Shown piece by piece: positions 56,331-62,266 of a DNA stretch of 64,000 bases. Origin of the DNA: Coenobita brevimanus (taxonomy: Eukaryota; Arthropoda; Malacostraca; Decapoda; Coenobitidae). Both the position numbers and the translations under genes were made by a program. Within the stretch, counting starts at the first letter, position 1; every line of letters starts with the position of its first letter. The stretch spans positions 39,747,555 to 39,811,554 of the forward strand of contig CM064653.1 of NCBI GenBank assembly GCA_032717465.1, given 5' to 3'. Under the pieces are notes generated by a model, which was not told the origin of the DNA, did not search any database, and saw only the letters and a program-made list of their open reading frames with translations.

Positions 56331-59047
56331 GTAATATTAATAATAATAGTAATAATAATACATTAATAATAATAGTAATAATAATAATAAATAATAAATA
56401 TGAGGGCCTTAAGAGGAAGATGTGGAGGTTAGTCAGAGCATATGATTGTGGTATGCAAGATCAAGCTGAGAGGAGTGAGGTGGACCAGGAGAAAGAGGAG
56501 CAGTCAGGGAGAAAGACTGAAAGTCAAGACACTGAAGATCAAAGAAATGGCAGATGAATACAGGACTAAAGTAAGGGAGGAGTTAGAATATGTGAACTGG
56601 AATGAAATGGATCTGGACAGCCTGTGGAATGCATACAAAGACTGCTTAGTCATGAATGCTAAAGCAGTGTGTGGTGTGGCAAGAGTAACAACAAAGATGA
56701 AAGGTATGGAATGGTGGGATGAAGAGGTTAAGTGAGCAGTGGAGGAAAAGAGGAAGAAGTGGCTAGTGTGGTTACAGGTCAGGGGTTCAACTGAAATAAG
56801 AACTGAATATACTGAGAACAAGAAGCACATAAAGAGACTAGAGAAGAGGAAAAAGAAAGAGGTAAATGACGATCTAGGAAGAAAAATGAATAAAAATTGC
56901 TGTACTCTGAAAATGGGAAGTTATTTTGGAAAGGGGTGCAAAAATGTAGAAGTGACAGCAGAAAGAAATGTGAAAGTGTGAAGGGTGTAAGTGGTAGATT
57001 ATTAATCCAAGGGGATGAAGTGAGGAACAGATGGAAAGAATATTTTGAAAGCCTGATGAATGGGAATAGAAAGCAGAGCCATTGTAAACATGATTGGTTT
57101 TGGGGGTGTGCAGAGAAGGAAGGCAGTGCCAGGAAATGTAACACTCGCACTGGTGATGACCACTGTGAAGTGGCTGAAAAATGGATAAGTGGTTGGGGCT
57201 GATGAGGTGTATGCAAAGATGACTGAGTGTAGTGGACAGAGAGGAATGAGGTGTTTGTTGGAGATATGGAAGAAGGCATGGATGAGTGAAACTGTGCCAC
57301 CAGAGTGGAAAAAGGCTGTGAAATGTATCCCTGTACAAAAATAAAGCTGGGCGAAGTGAGTGCAAGAATTATCGTGACATAAGTTTTCTGAGTGTTGTAG
57401 GGAAGGTACCCAGTATATGAAAGAATTATTATAGAGAAAGTAAGAGAGATATCAAGTCCTACTGAGTGATGAACAGGGTGGCTTCAGGAGTGGCAGAAGA
57501 ACTGTGGATCAAATATATATTTGCAGTAAGACAGATCGTGGAGAAGGCTTGTGAGAAGGACTATAGGGTGTTTAGTTCATTCATGGATCTGGAAAAAGCA
57601 TAAAAAAGTAGACAGAGAAGGACTGTGAAAGGTTTTGCGCATGTATGGTGTAGATGGTAAGCTGCTAGGTGCCGTCAAGAGTTTTCAGGATGGTAGTGAA
57701 GCATGTGTAAGGATAAATGGGCATCCAAGTGCATGGTTCATGATCAGAGTGGGCATGCGACAAAGTTGTGTGATGTCCCCATGGTTGTTCAATATACATG
57801 TACATATATGGATGGGGTGATGAGAGAAGTAAAAACATGAGTAATGGAGAGAGGGATGGCATTGGTAATGAATGGTGATAGATGGACTATCTCAAATTTG
57901 TTGTATGCTGATGATGCAGTACTTCTTGCAAATACTGGACAAGAACTTGGTTGACTAGTGCAGAGTTTTGCTAAAGTCTGTGAGCATCGTGCCTTGAGCG
58001 TAAATGTAAAAAGGAGTAAAGTCATGGTTACTGAAAGAAGTGACACCCAGTGTGATGTTACAGGGAATGGAGAGAGACTGGAATTGGTGAGAGTTCAAAT
58101 ACCTAGGTACAGTGACAGAAAAGAGAGGAAAATGTGCAAAAGAAGTGGAAAGTACAGTGACACAAGGAAGGAAAGTAGCTGGTGCAATGATGGCCTTGAC
58201 AGGAATCAGAGGCTTAAGTGTTGCAGCTGCTCGAGGCTTACATGAAGGAGTGTTACTGCCAACTTTAACATATGGATATGAGATTAAGGTGTGGCATGAA
58301 AATGAAAAGTCAAGAGTGTGGGCAGTGGAGATGGGACTGCTGAGGAATGTATGTGGAATACAGATAGAGGATAGGACACGAAATAATGTGATTCGTGAAA
58401 GATGTGGAGTGAGGACGTCTGCGGACACCAGAATCAAAAAGAGTGTACTGAGATGGTATGGTCATGTGGAGAGAATGGATATCAAAAGGGTGGTGAAAAA
58501 GGTATATCTGAGTGGATTTGAAGGAGGGAAAAGGCGAGGTTGGCCAAGGAAAAAGTGGAGGGATATGGTGGATGAGAGTGTGACAAAGAGAGGTATGGAA
58601 GTCGGTGAAGCTAGGAGACTGACAAGAGATTGAGCTGGCTGGATGAATGTTGTGAGAAGAAGTGCATGATCAGGGATCTGGCACTCCTTTTTAACATGAC
58701 ATCGTCTGGACTGACTCTATCGGATACATTTATGTGAAGCTACAGAGTGTGGTGAATGTTTTTGGGGTATCAGATAGACCCAGGATTCTGGGGGCTTAAA
58801 TGAAGAGTGAATGGAAGTGTGGCCCATTGGACTGGGCAAATTTTGGATGTCTGGATGTTGCTACTCCTCACCCTGCACCAGTGTGGGAAAGGAGGTCCTG
58901 ATGGTGATGATGAATAAAAGCATTAGTAAGAATAATTTTTATAAGGATTTTTTATATATTATTACTGTACCTGAGATTGTTAAGTTCATTACGAGCCCTA
59001 GTCACCTCATCTATCATCTTCAAAGAACTTGTCATGTTTTGATCCAT
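30225..59047 (-). CDS. TRMO: tRNA (N6-threonylcarbamoyl-A37) methyltransferase TRMO, six coding exons
   Basis: A homologue of bacterial TrmO and animal TRMO, which use S-adenosylmethionine to methylate N6 of t6A37 in threonine tRNAs. Coding exons on minus: 58971-59047, 49748-49908, 46869-47019, 40779-40945, 31522-32347 and 30225-30450. All junctions are GT-AG, phases agree (2,1,2,1,2), and the total is 1608 nt, giving 535 aa. Residues 1-60 look like a short coiled coil. The catalytic TrmO domain spans about 78-210: IGHISSWF (79-86), NGTPRQ (90-95), GLDQYSHVW (122-130), [19 protein letters not shown] (159-177) and [15 protein letters not shown] (194-208). Residues 210-460 are a long Ser/Asn-rich linker. 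The C-terminal TRMO domain has EDPRSTYRR (481-489) and [14 protein letters not shown] (497-510). The start ATG has an in-frame stop 12 nt upstream and a GCCATGG context. The introns are packed with transposons; none interrupts an exon. Confidence 0.93.
30795..31035. repeat. Head-to-head pair of LINE family B 3' ends
   Basis: The minus-strand end (30795-30945) carries the complement of CAGGGTGAGGAGTAGCAATG. The plus-strand end (30955-31035) carries CACTGCTACTCCTCACCCTG. Both finish in (GAT)n-type tails pointing outward, forming an inverted repeat that could fold back. It lies in TRMO intron 5. Confidence 0.75.
31522..32347 (-). CDS. TRMO: TRMO exon 5
   Basis: Acceptor TATATTTCAG at 32348; donor CACAG/GTAATA at 31521. 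It encodes [18 protein letters not shown], then about 250 residues of polar linker rich in Ser, Asn, Glu and His. The frame would run only one more codon into the intron, so the donor is well placed. Confidence 0.92.
32700..33212 (+). repeat. Composite M+S1 SINE, well preserved
   Basis: M module (32700-33000): GACACTCACCATCCACTCAC, a pyrimidine-rich middle, and the hairpin GGCTTCCTG-TACAC-CAGGAAACC. S1 (33003-33212): A box TGGTTTAGTGGG, B-box-like GGTTTATATCC, a body ending TCCTCATGGGGCAAAGTGGG and a (GAT)n tail. The tail abuts LINE B1. Confidence 0.82.
33213..33679 (-). pseudogene. LINE family B, copy B1, C-terminal segment
   Basis: Minus-strand frames give [47 protein letters not shown] and an active site decayed to YSDE. 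It continues the segment at 36433-37690 after removal of the C and A insertions. Multiple stops and shifts make it dead. Confidence 0.82.
33680..34477 (+). pseudogene. LINE family C, copy C1, 5' segment
   Basis: Reverse transcriptase with [33 protein letters not shown] and a decayed YAND active site. It is followed by a zinc-finger-like [18 protein letters not shown] then VHKRC (about 34124-34200), a cysteine-rich motif known in several invertebrate RT elements. Stops at about 33733 and 34012 break it. It is split by insertion of LINE A2. Confidence 0.82.
34478..34488 (+). repeat. Target-site duplication of LINE A2, left
   Basis: ATGTGTTAGGA, repeated at 35978-35988. Removing the insert restores the family C frame across the junction ([13 protein letters not shown]). 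Confidence 0.88.
34489..35977 (+). mobile_element. LINE family A, copy A2, inserted in LINE C
   Basis: A 1489-bp 5'-truncated copy starting in the [10 protein letters not shown] motif and ending in GGCAATAGATAGATAG. It is bounded by an 11-bp target-site duplication. One frameshift near 34740-34815 separates two open parts. Confidence 0.92.
34815..35954 (+). CDS. Family A reverse transcriptase C-terminal frame (379 codons)
   Basis: An open frame with [56 protein letters not shown] and [10 protein letters not shown]. It ends at the family's usual FVCGHPKRD stop. The upstream 78 or so codons are in another frame (34489-34743), so the copy is inactive. It is not a host gene. It lies in TRMO intron 4, antisense to TRMO. 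Confidence 0.85.
   Translation: MEKFLEKGKKLYAAFMDLEKAYDRVDRQGLWKMLRIYGVDGKLLNAVKSMYDGAKAAVRVDGELSEFFSLKVELKQGCVMSPWLFNLYMDGVIKEVQGRVVDVGVSLVREDSVWKLPVLLFADDTVLLSEDEGELQGLVDEFGRVCKKWNLKVNVGKSKVMVFERGEVRECTARLDGEELENVSTFKYLGIVMSKDGGLEGEVLERVQQGRKVACSLKAVIRNREVSMEVKKLLHDSIVIPTLTYGSEAWTLLEGHKSRVRAVEMSYLRGACGVTWRDRLANENIKERCGVDVDVIGSVMRNTLRWFGHVERMEGERLTKRVYVSEVEGGRGRGRPRMRWRDGVERYMREGGVSWEQGSEMAGDRATWRRFVCGHPKRD
35978..35988 (+). repeat. Target-site duplication of LINE A2, right
   Basis: ATGTGTTAGGA, identical to 34478-34488. Confidence 0.88.
35989..36432 (+). pseudogene. LINE family C, copy C1, 3' segment
   Basis: It resumes with LLYGSEP and runs to [20 protein letters not shown] then [11 protein letters not shown], with stops and shifts. 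It ends in AAAAATGAAATGAAATAAA, the family C tail. The same end occurs in complement at 41508-41800. Confidence 0.82.
36433..37690 (-). pseudogene. LINE family B, copy B1, endonuclease end and RT N-terminal segment
   Basis: From the 5' side it carries an endonuclease-like [11 protein letters not shown] (about 37630-37660), [38 protein letters not shown] and a region ending SDRGC at about 36440. Many stops. The continuation lies at 33213-33679; the two halves are separated by LINE C1. Confidence 0.8.
37717..37895 (-). repeat. SINE-like element sharing the LINE A 3' terminus
   Basis: On the minus strand the unique body (GTGCCCCTCCATGTAAAAC) is followed by GGCCACCCCGTTTGGGATAT and GGCGTCTGGCAATGAATGAA, which is the family A 3' end with a tetranucleotide tail. 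A second copy is at 55716-55833. Confidence 0.75.
37898..38168. repeat. Long interrupted (TA)n array
   Basis: About 270 bp of TA with CACATATGCA interruptions. The Tyr-Ile frames on both strands are artefacts. Confidence 0.97.
38169..38367 (-). repeat. SINE family S3, copy 1
   Basis: On minus the head has GTGGCTCAGTGGGTTAGAGC (A box) and GGATCGAATCC (B box), followed by CAGGAAGGGCATCCGGTC and a 3' end running into (TA)n. A second copy at 42160-42343 is about 95 percent identical by eye apart from a short deletion. Confidence 0.82.
38421..38465. repeat. (TA)n microsatellite
   Basis: A TA array between S3 and the B 3' fragment. Confidence 0.95.
38467..38700 (-). mobile_element. LINE family B 3' UTR fragment
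   Basis: Its complement matches the 3' UTR of B2 (58700-58915): TTTATGTGAAGCTACAGA, GTGGTGAATGTTTTTGG and TTGCTACTCCTCACCCTG, with a (GAT)n tail. Confidence 0.8.
38701..38822 (+). repeat. M-module fragment with perfect hairpin
   Basis: It contains AAATGGTTTCCTG, a short loop, then CAGGAAACCATTT: a 13-bp perfect stem. It continues to GCATGGTAACCATATAACCA. Confidence 0.78.
38855..39345. repeat. S1 fragments with (GA)n, (GACA)n and (TA)n arrays
   Basis: S1 body pieces at 38860-38915 (minus), 39085-39175 (plus) and 39250-39340 (plus) all carry the CTCCTCATGGGGCAA or complementary motif. Between them are (GA)n at 39008-39056, GACA units and (TA)n at 39183-39214. Confidence 0.7.
39390..40005. other. 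Intronic stretch without recognised features
   Basis: AT-rich, non-repetitive by eye, within TRMO intron 4. I see no exon-like frame or repeat family here. Confidence 0.4.
40012..40455 (-). repeat. Composite M+S1 SINE
   Basis: The (ATC)n tail at 40012-40030, S1 body and head (complement of GGTTTATATCC at about 40168), then the M module to 40455 with TTTCCTGGCATACAGGAAG and a purine-rich middle. Same order as the copies at 21525, 32700 and 55832. Confidence 0.78.
40779..40945 (-). CDS. TRMO: TRMO exon 4 (catalytic core)
   Basis: Acceptor TCTTTATTACAG; donor GAAG/GTAGGG. It encodes [17 protein letters not shown], and the family hallmark [19 protein letters not shown]. The first base completes the Trp codon of YSHVW from exon 3. 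Confidence 0.95.
40975..41105 (-). mobile_element. LINE family A 3' fragment
   Basis: CTATCTATCCATTGCCAGAT and GGGGTGGCCACATACAAAGC are the plus-strand view of the A terminus and stop region. It is truncated after about 130 bp. Confidence 0.75.
41160..41490 (+). repeat. SINE S4 copy 4 framed by MITE half-motifs
   Basis: The S4 core (41235-41440) carries TTCATGTGGTGGCACTGATA, TCAAAAGGAGGATGGTGG and GATGAACCTGGGGCTA. It is preceded by TTTCATTCAGCCTGAG and followed by AACTGAACAATACTGTCGTG, the two halves of the TTAA palindromic MITE inner motif. Confidence 0.65.
41508..41800 (-). pseudogene. LINE family C 3' fragment
   Basis: A minus-strand frame of 72 codons with [32 protein letters not shown] and [13 protein letters not shown], then the terminal GATGCGTGCAAGCATGTTGG and GAGCCTTCAT. 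It is cleaner than the C1 copy but 5'-truncated. Confidence 0.82.
41955..42045 (+). repeat. S1 SINE 3' fragment
   Basis: CCCTCTCATCTTCAATGTTC then CCAACTTGCCTAGCCTCGG and CATGGGACAACATAGGATTG, with a (GGAT)n-like tail. Confidence 0.7.
42102..42158. repeat. (TA)n microsatellite
   Basis: A TA array adjoining the 3' end of S3 copy 2. Confidence 0.97.
42160..42343 (-). repeat. SINE family S3, copy 2
   Basis: The same head and GGAAGGGCATCCAGTC motif as copy 1, with a shorter 3' body. (TA)n lies on both sides. Confidence 0.82.
42344..42433. repeat. (TA)n(CA)n compound microsatellite
   Basis: A TA array to about 42399 followed by a CA array. Confidence 0.96.
42446..43020. repeat. Diverged tandem duplication, about 330-bp unit
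   Basis: Unit 1 (from 42451, GCATACCAGCATTGCCTGAG) and unit 2 (from 42783, GCATACCAGCACTGTCTGG) share CCCCCTGTGGGAGA, a TTTTACCT/CTTACCT block, and CCCACTAC followed by ACCCA-rich sequence. Non-coding as far as I can see. Confidence 0.7.
43080..44120. other. Intronic stretch without recognised features
   Basis: AT-rich sequence in TRMO intron 3-4 territory (between exons 3 and 4), with a T run at 43691-43708, a short (CA)n at 43728-43752 and a (GA)n at 43915-43935. No exon-like frame. Confidence 0.4.
44990..45739. mobile_element. Pogo/Tigger-like non-autonomous element with TA duplication
   Basis: The left end CAGTGAACCCCAACACAATA and the right end complement CAGTGCACCCTCACACAATG are inverted repeats of 25-30 bp. 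TA lies at 44988-44989 and 45740-45741, and excision in silico restores the LINE A3 sequence (CTTG-TA-CCTTTT). An internal frame resembles the CENP-B-type N-terminus of such transposases. Confidence 0.85.
45376..45555 (+). pseudogene. Transposase N-terminal remnant (CENP-B-like HTH)
   Basis: Reads [20 protein letters not shown] followed by IKMKQEGNG. The [13 protein letters not shown] pattern fits the first helix-turn-helix of pogo/Tigger and CENP-B proteins. The frame then diverges and stops after about 60 codons; the DDE catalytic domain is absent. Confidence 0.65.
46869..47019 (-). CDS. TRMO: TRMO exon 3
   Basis: Acceptor CATATCATCCACAG; donor CATGTGTG/GTGAGT. It encodes [20 protein letters not shown] through GLDQYSHV, the first conserved block of the TrmO fold. 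Confidence 0.95.
47075..47420. repeat. Fragments of TTAA palindromic MITEs
   Basis: GCTATCTCTAGACAATTATA with TTCAGCCCAGGAGAGAT at about 47098, and CCCCAGCTGAATGAAATTGC at about 47332. Further AGCTGAATAAAATCATCTGG at about 47463 belongs to the same family. Confidence 0.6.
47690..48430 (-). pseudogene. LINE family B, copy B3, heavily decayed C-terminal part
   Basis: Read on minus in shifting frames it gives [25 protein letters not shown]-like and [21 protein letters not shown] segments, parallel to [26 protein letters not shown] and [14 protein letters not shown] of B2. The 3' part (47690-47740) resembles the B terminus. Confidence 0.55.
48496..48735 (+). repeat. SINE family S4, copy 5
   Basis: GGTTGCCTTCCACAGTGGTG, CTCAATAGGAGGATGGTAGG and GAGCCTGGAGCTACTC, then CTACT-rich sequence and CACAAACTCAATTTTATT. 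Diverged. Confidence 0.6.
48736..49100. other. Intronic stretch without recognised features
   Basis: AT-rich DNA in TRMO intron 2 with an A-rich run at 48799-48825. No frame or repeat recognised. Confidence 0.4.
49103..49290. repeat. TTAA palindromic MITE, rearranged
   Basis: TTAACACCTTCAAAAGAGTG at 49103 and GCTACCTCCAGATGTTTCTG form one arm. A second TTAACCCTTTCACAACC at 49212 with CTGAATAAAACTGTCTGAAG forms another. The copies overlap or are tandem. Confidence 0.55.
49748..49908 (-). CDS. TRMO: TRMO exon 2
   Basis: Acceptor CTCTCATTTTCAG; donor CCAATAG/GTAGGT. It encodes [20 protein letters not shown] (coiled-coil-like) through [10 protein letters not shown], which leads into the GHISSWF block of exon 3. 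Confidence 0.9.
50216..51295 (+). mobile_element. Rearranged mariner-family transposon
   Basis: The inverted ends CGAGGTCTGTTAAGAAATTA and AGAGGTCTGTTCAGAAAGTA (complement) are flanked by TA at 50214-50215 and 51296-51297. Plus-strand coding remnants: [19 protein letters not shown] (first catalytic Asp), the MLTVF region, [18 protein letters not shown] with NFWLFP (third Asp), and an EAYFEGDK end. The segment with the second Asp (usually HHDNAPAH) is replaced by an A-rich insert (about 50805-50930). The left 180 bp encode the transposase C-terminus on the opposite strand. Dead copy. Confidence 0.85.
52143..53922. mobile_element. TTAA-ended element nested in the pogo-like element
   Basis: The left end TTAACCCCTACACCGCGG and the right complement TTAACCCCTTAACCGCGG agree over about 18 bp. 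TTAA at both ends is the piggyBac target. The interior has AT-rich TTTACATTTCTATTTACG repeats (52850-53040) and one short acidic frame (53182-53256). Confidence 0.68.
53182..53256 (+). pseudogene. Short acidic frame, possible transposase N-terminus
   Basis: 24 codons reading [17 protein letters not shown] and ending in a stop. Ser/Glu/Asp-rich N-termini are common in piggyBac-type transposases, so this may be a leftover start. The remainder of any transposase is absent. Weak call. Confidence 0.25.
54663..54768 (-). repeat. S1 SINE 3' fragment
   Basis: (ATCC)n followed by CCAATCCTATGTTGCCCCAT and GCTAGGCAGGTTGGTCCTGA, the complement of the S1 body end. Confidence 0.72.
54844..55423. mobile_element. 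Pogo/Tigger-like MITE (580 bp)
   Basis: The left end CAGTAAAACCTCTACAATTC and the right complement CAATAAAACCTCTACAATTC are inverted repeats flanked by TA. An inner repeat of the end (CAACTCGGTAAGGTGCCGAG) lies at about 54980. A 66-codon frame (55078-55278) has no recognised domain. Confidence 0.75.
55432..55470. repeat. (TAA)n microsatellite
   Basis: Perfect TAA/AAT triplets. Confidence 0.96.
55475..55712 (+). repeat. M-module copy
   Basis: GGTGGTGGCTACCATCATCC, a pyrimidine-rich middle, then AAATGGTTTCCTGTAAGCCA with AGAAACCATTT and GGTGGTAACCATATAACCAA. Confidence 0.72.
55716..55833 (+). repeat. SINE-like element sharing the LINE A 3' terminus
   Basis: Body GTCAAGTGGGTTGGTGGAGG and GTGCCCCTCCATGTAAAAC, end GGCCACCCCATATGGGATTA and GGTGTCTGGCAATAGATAGA. 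Same architecture as the minus copy at 37717-37895. Confidence 0.75.
55834..56283 (+). repeat. Composite M+S1 SINE, well preserved
   Basis: M (55834-56050) includes GACACTCACCATCCACTCAC and the hairpin GGTTTCCTG-TACAC-CAGGAAACC. S1 (56054-56283) has A box TGGTTTAGTGGG, GGTTTATATCC, body CATAATGCCACTCAGAGATG and a tail of GAAT/GAT units. Confidence 0.82.
56288..56402. repeat. (TAA)n interrupted microsatellite
   Basis: TAA triplets with TAG/CAG interruptions. The Asn-repeat frame is an artefact. Confidence 0.95.
56403..58920 (+). pseudogene. LINE family B, copy B2 (longest copy)
   Basis: From left: [12 protein letters not shown] (end of endonuclease), [20 protein letters not shown], a [10 protein letters not shown] block, NYRGIS-type remnants, [32 protein letters not shown], a [11 protein letters not shown] active site (about 57905-57940), [16 protein letters not shown] and [16 protein letters not shown]. 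Many stops and frameshifts; the longest clean frame is 58112-58633. The 3' UTR ends TCCTCACCCTGCACCAGTGT then a (GAT)n tail. It lies in TRMO intron 1, antisense to TRMO. RTE-clade assignment by motif. Confidence 0.85.
58971..59047 (-). CDS. TRMO: TRMO exon 1 (coding start)
   Basis: ATG at 59047 in GCTGCCATGG context, with an in-frame TAG 12 nt upstream. It encodes [20 protein letters not shown] and on to NELNNL, and ends CTCAG/GTACAG. The helical N-terminus continues into exon 2. Confidence 0.85.
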
Positions 59048-59132
59048 GGCAGCTTGTGGCTAAGTCTAGAGGACAGTGTCTTGAAAGAGCTTTGCACACA
59101 CCAGTAATGAAGCTTCATATGACTGCAGCAAT
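59048..59132 (-). other. TRMO: TRMO 5' untranslated part of exon 1
   Basis: An acceptor-like GTGTATATTTTCAG at 59133 suggests that this exon starts at 59132 and that a non-coding first exon and the promoter lie further upstream, beyond 59.2 kb and perhaps past the window edge. Confidence 0.5.
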
Positions 59133-59391
59133 CTGAAAATATACACAAATTCTGATCTTTTAAGAGTCACAGTACTCATGAGCCTCCAGTATTAAAATGT
59201 ATGGTACAAAATGTCAGTTCTATTACTGCTGGTGTTGTGGTTCAAGGCTCATTTGAACATGAACCAAACTGATTGCAAGCTGAAGTTTCCCTTCTCCTGC
59301 AGTCAAGCATCCTTCTTTCAGGAAGCTAGTGCAAGACTGATTTAACCTGTGGATTGTGCAATTACCTTTCTTTATCCCACTCTGTGGTGTG

Positions 59392-59461
59392 TAAAAAAAA
59401 AAAAAAAAAAAATATTTACTATAAACTTAAAGATAAACATCCAGGGCATCATTTGGTGGGG

Positions 59462-59503
<42 letters not shown>

Positions 59504-59700
59504 GTCTTTGCATAGTGCCTTGCATAAGTCTGCGTGGAGGTGTAATGAAAAAATATATATATAAATATTTTTAGTTTTTGTTTATTATAAACTTGAAGAT
59601 AAACATCCAGGGCATCATCTGATGAAAAAGAAAAAAAATCTCTCTCTCTCTGTCTTTGCGTAGCACCATGCATAAGTCTGCATAGGGGTGGAGTAGTTAG
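59392..59700. repeat. Tandem duplication with long A runs
   Basis: Two units share AACATCCAGGGCATCAT and GCATAAGTCTGC (first about 59415-59545, second about 59583-59695). A runs of 21 and 40 bp lie at 59392-59412 and 59462-59501. Confidence 0.8.
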
Positions 59701-60041
59701 CAGTGGTGCACAGCGAGCTGTGGCTTGCAATCCACGGGTTAAAGAGAGTTCCTTTACAACCTGGCTATGTCTCGTTAAATTGACATCCTATTGTCTTAAA
59801 GGCCTTCAAAAATTGTTTTACTGTCATTACTTGAAGGTTTATTGCCAAAGGTGTTCGTTAGTTAACCTCAAGGCTGTGGGCAAAGGCTGACTTCGGGAAT
59901 TTCCCACATACACTGTTTTTTCTTCCGTGTTTACTGGGCTGGGTCTGGATTTATGTTTCACACAAAATGTGTTTAGCACAAATCAGTCCTGTGTAAATAG
60001 AAGGTATACTGTAAATAAAGGTGCCCATCATGAAATTGGTA

Positions 60042-61538
60042 TTAACCCTTTCAGGTCTCAAATAGGTCCCAAGGTCACATTTGACAGATGCATTTTTTTT
60101 TTTAAAAAGTCAAGGCTTGCAAATAAAGAAAAAAATATCATATTCATGCACAAGGAAGTAATACACATCTGCCTAGCTCTACTCACCATACAAGTGCTGC
60201 AAAAATGATGGGAAGTTGCGTAGCAAGTGGTGTGTGCTAGCGTGGTGAGTATTGCCGTCTCGGTGGGTAGGTGATTTCTTGGTGCATAGGCGACACGATT
60301 GCACTGTTTGTTTCTATATTTTTCCCTAAAAAACAGTGCACTGATATGTGTACTGTACATTATATCTCACGTGATTTGTAAATGATTCTTGAGATGTTTT
60401 CTTTACAAACAACAAACTAAACAGTTACAAGATCCTTATAAAACTATCACTTACTAGTTATTACTAATTTATTTTACTTTGCTCTTATTTTGCTTAGTAC
60501 TGTCCAAGGCTGTGGGGGTGAGGACATGAGGGTAAGCCTACAAGCTTGCCTTTTGTATGTACATATGTTTATTTCATTGTTGCTAACTATATCATCCTGT
60601 GTACTTACAGAACAGTAGAGACAGTGATCAAATACTTATTATTTCTCAAAATTGACGGTGTTATAAGTATAACCAGGAAATGTGAGAAACTCATGAAATA
60701 TAAATCAGAAAAAAGTAAGGAGATACGAACAATCATTTGTCAGTGAAAAAGGCAACAGTCGCTGCACGTGTATGTCCGCCTGGTAACAAATAAATGCATG
60801 GTACATGTATAAAAGGCTACAGCAACAACCTTAGAAACCTAAAATCTTAAATCTGTATATATTTTCCCTCAATCAGACACTCTAACACCCAGGAAATGAA
60901 TAAATATTGAGACATACAACGCAGCAATCTCTTGCTTGCCTGTGACACGGTAGCTACAGTATGTGCGTTAGCACGAGGCAGGGGGTGGGAGATTGGAGGA
61001 AGAGTGGAGGGTGGGAGGTAGAGGGGTGGGGGATTGGTGGGAGGCAGGAGGGTGGAGGATGTAGGGGGTGGGGGATTGGAGGGAGAGTGGAGGGTGGAAG
61101 GGTGGGAGGTAGAGGGGTGGGGGATCGGTGGGAGGTAGGGGGGTGGAGGAAAGGGGATATGAAAGGGAGGAGGGAGGTGAGAGCTATGTATACTCCAAAG
61201 CAGTAAAAATATATTGCAAACAATATTCTTTTGCTAAATGAACTGTCTGATATCAAGATAGTAAAAAATATTGCCAGATCAACAGTATAATAGAACCAAT
61301 ACATGCAACCCAACCCATCCTCAATGATTAGCTCTTCCCAGACGGTGTGAACCAAAATATTGTGATCTACACATGCCTGGTAGAAGCAGATAGGTCTGGG
61401 GAGTGGCTTGTATCCTTATTTCATTCACCAGCCTCACACAACAGTTTTCATTCATGCCTAAATATGCTGCCACGGGAGTGGCTAGGAGACCCCTACCGAG
61501 AAAGCTACTATAGTGGCCAGGAGACCTGAAAGGGTTAA
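60042..61538. mobile_element. TTAA-ended element with 18-bp perfect inverted ends
   Basis: TTAACCCTTTCAGGTCTC at 60042-60059 and its exact complement at 61521-61538, including the TTAA target. The interior is 1.46 kb with no transposase domain and holds a G-rich minisatellite (60976-61165). Likely a non-autonomous piggyBac-type element, or two MITE ends bracketing host DNA. Confidence 0.65.
60976..61165. repeat. G-rich minisatellite
   Basis: Units of the GGGTGGGGGATTGGAGGGAG and GTGGGAGGTAGAGGGGTGG type, with many runs of three to five G on the top strand; G-quadruplex formation is plausible. The Pro-rich minus-strand frame across it is an artefact. Confidence 0.88.
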
Positions 61539-61810
61539 GATGGGTTTTGTGTATTGACAAGGAGACCTGCATAGGGATTTTAGTGATGAAGGGGAGTAGG
61601 AAGTAGTATAGCATTATCTGAAACACACTACCCAGCAAGGCCTTGGCCGAATTATGATGGATAAACAAGGGATTACTGTGTTTTGAGAACAGTCAGTCAA
61701 AGGTCAAGGTCACATACCTAGGTAAAAAGTTTGGTCATGGATCAATCGCATGGAATGGGTGTTGCACTCTCTCAGTGCTCCTTCTCGTTATTTTCCTCAG
61801 AAAATTTTAC

Positions 61811-62266
61811 TCTATCTATCTATAGCCTGACGCCCTAATCCCGCAAAGGGTGGCCGCAGACAAAACGCCTCCAAGTCACTCTGTCACCCACCATTTGACT
61901 CCCCACCCCCCAACTCACCCCCCCTCCCTCATATACCTCTCAACTCCATCCCTCCACCTCATCCTCGGTCTACCCCTCCCTCTCCCTCCCTCCACCTCAC
62001 CTACCTACACCCTCTTAGTCAGTCTTTCATTCTCCATTCTCTCCACATGTCCAAACCACCTCAGTGTATTTCTCCTAATCTTTTCAACCACATCCACATC
62101 TACCCCACAACGTTCCTTCACTTCTTCATTTGTCAACCTGTCCCTCCATGTCACTCCACATGCTCCTCTCAAGTAACTCATTTCCACTGCTCTCACTCTT
62201 GACTTGTTCCCCTCTTGCAAGGTCCACGCCTCTCTTCCATACGTCAGGGTAGGGATCACAATACAC
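61811..62266 (-). mobile_element. LINE family A, copy A4 (3' 456 bp)
   Basis: Nearly identical to 27230-27690 of A1: the same stop region, TYGREAWTLQEGNKSRVRAV and [10 protein letters not shown], and a (GATA)n tail at 61812-61824. It is 5'-truncated at 62266. Confidence 0.92.

Noticed and set aside
60954..61355. 133-codon Pro-rich minus frame
   Set aside because: Complement of the G-rich minisatellite.
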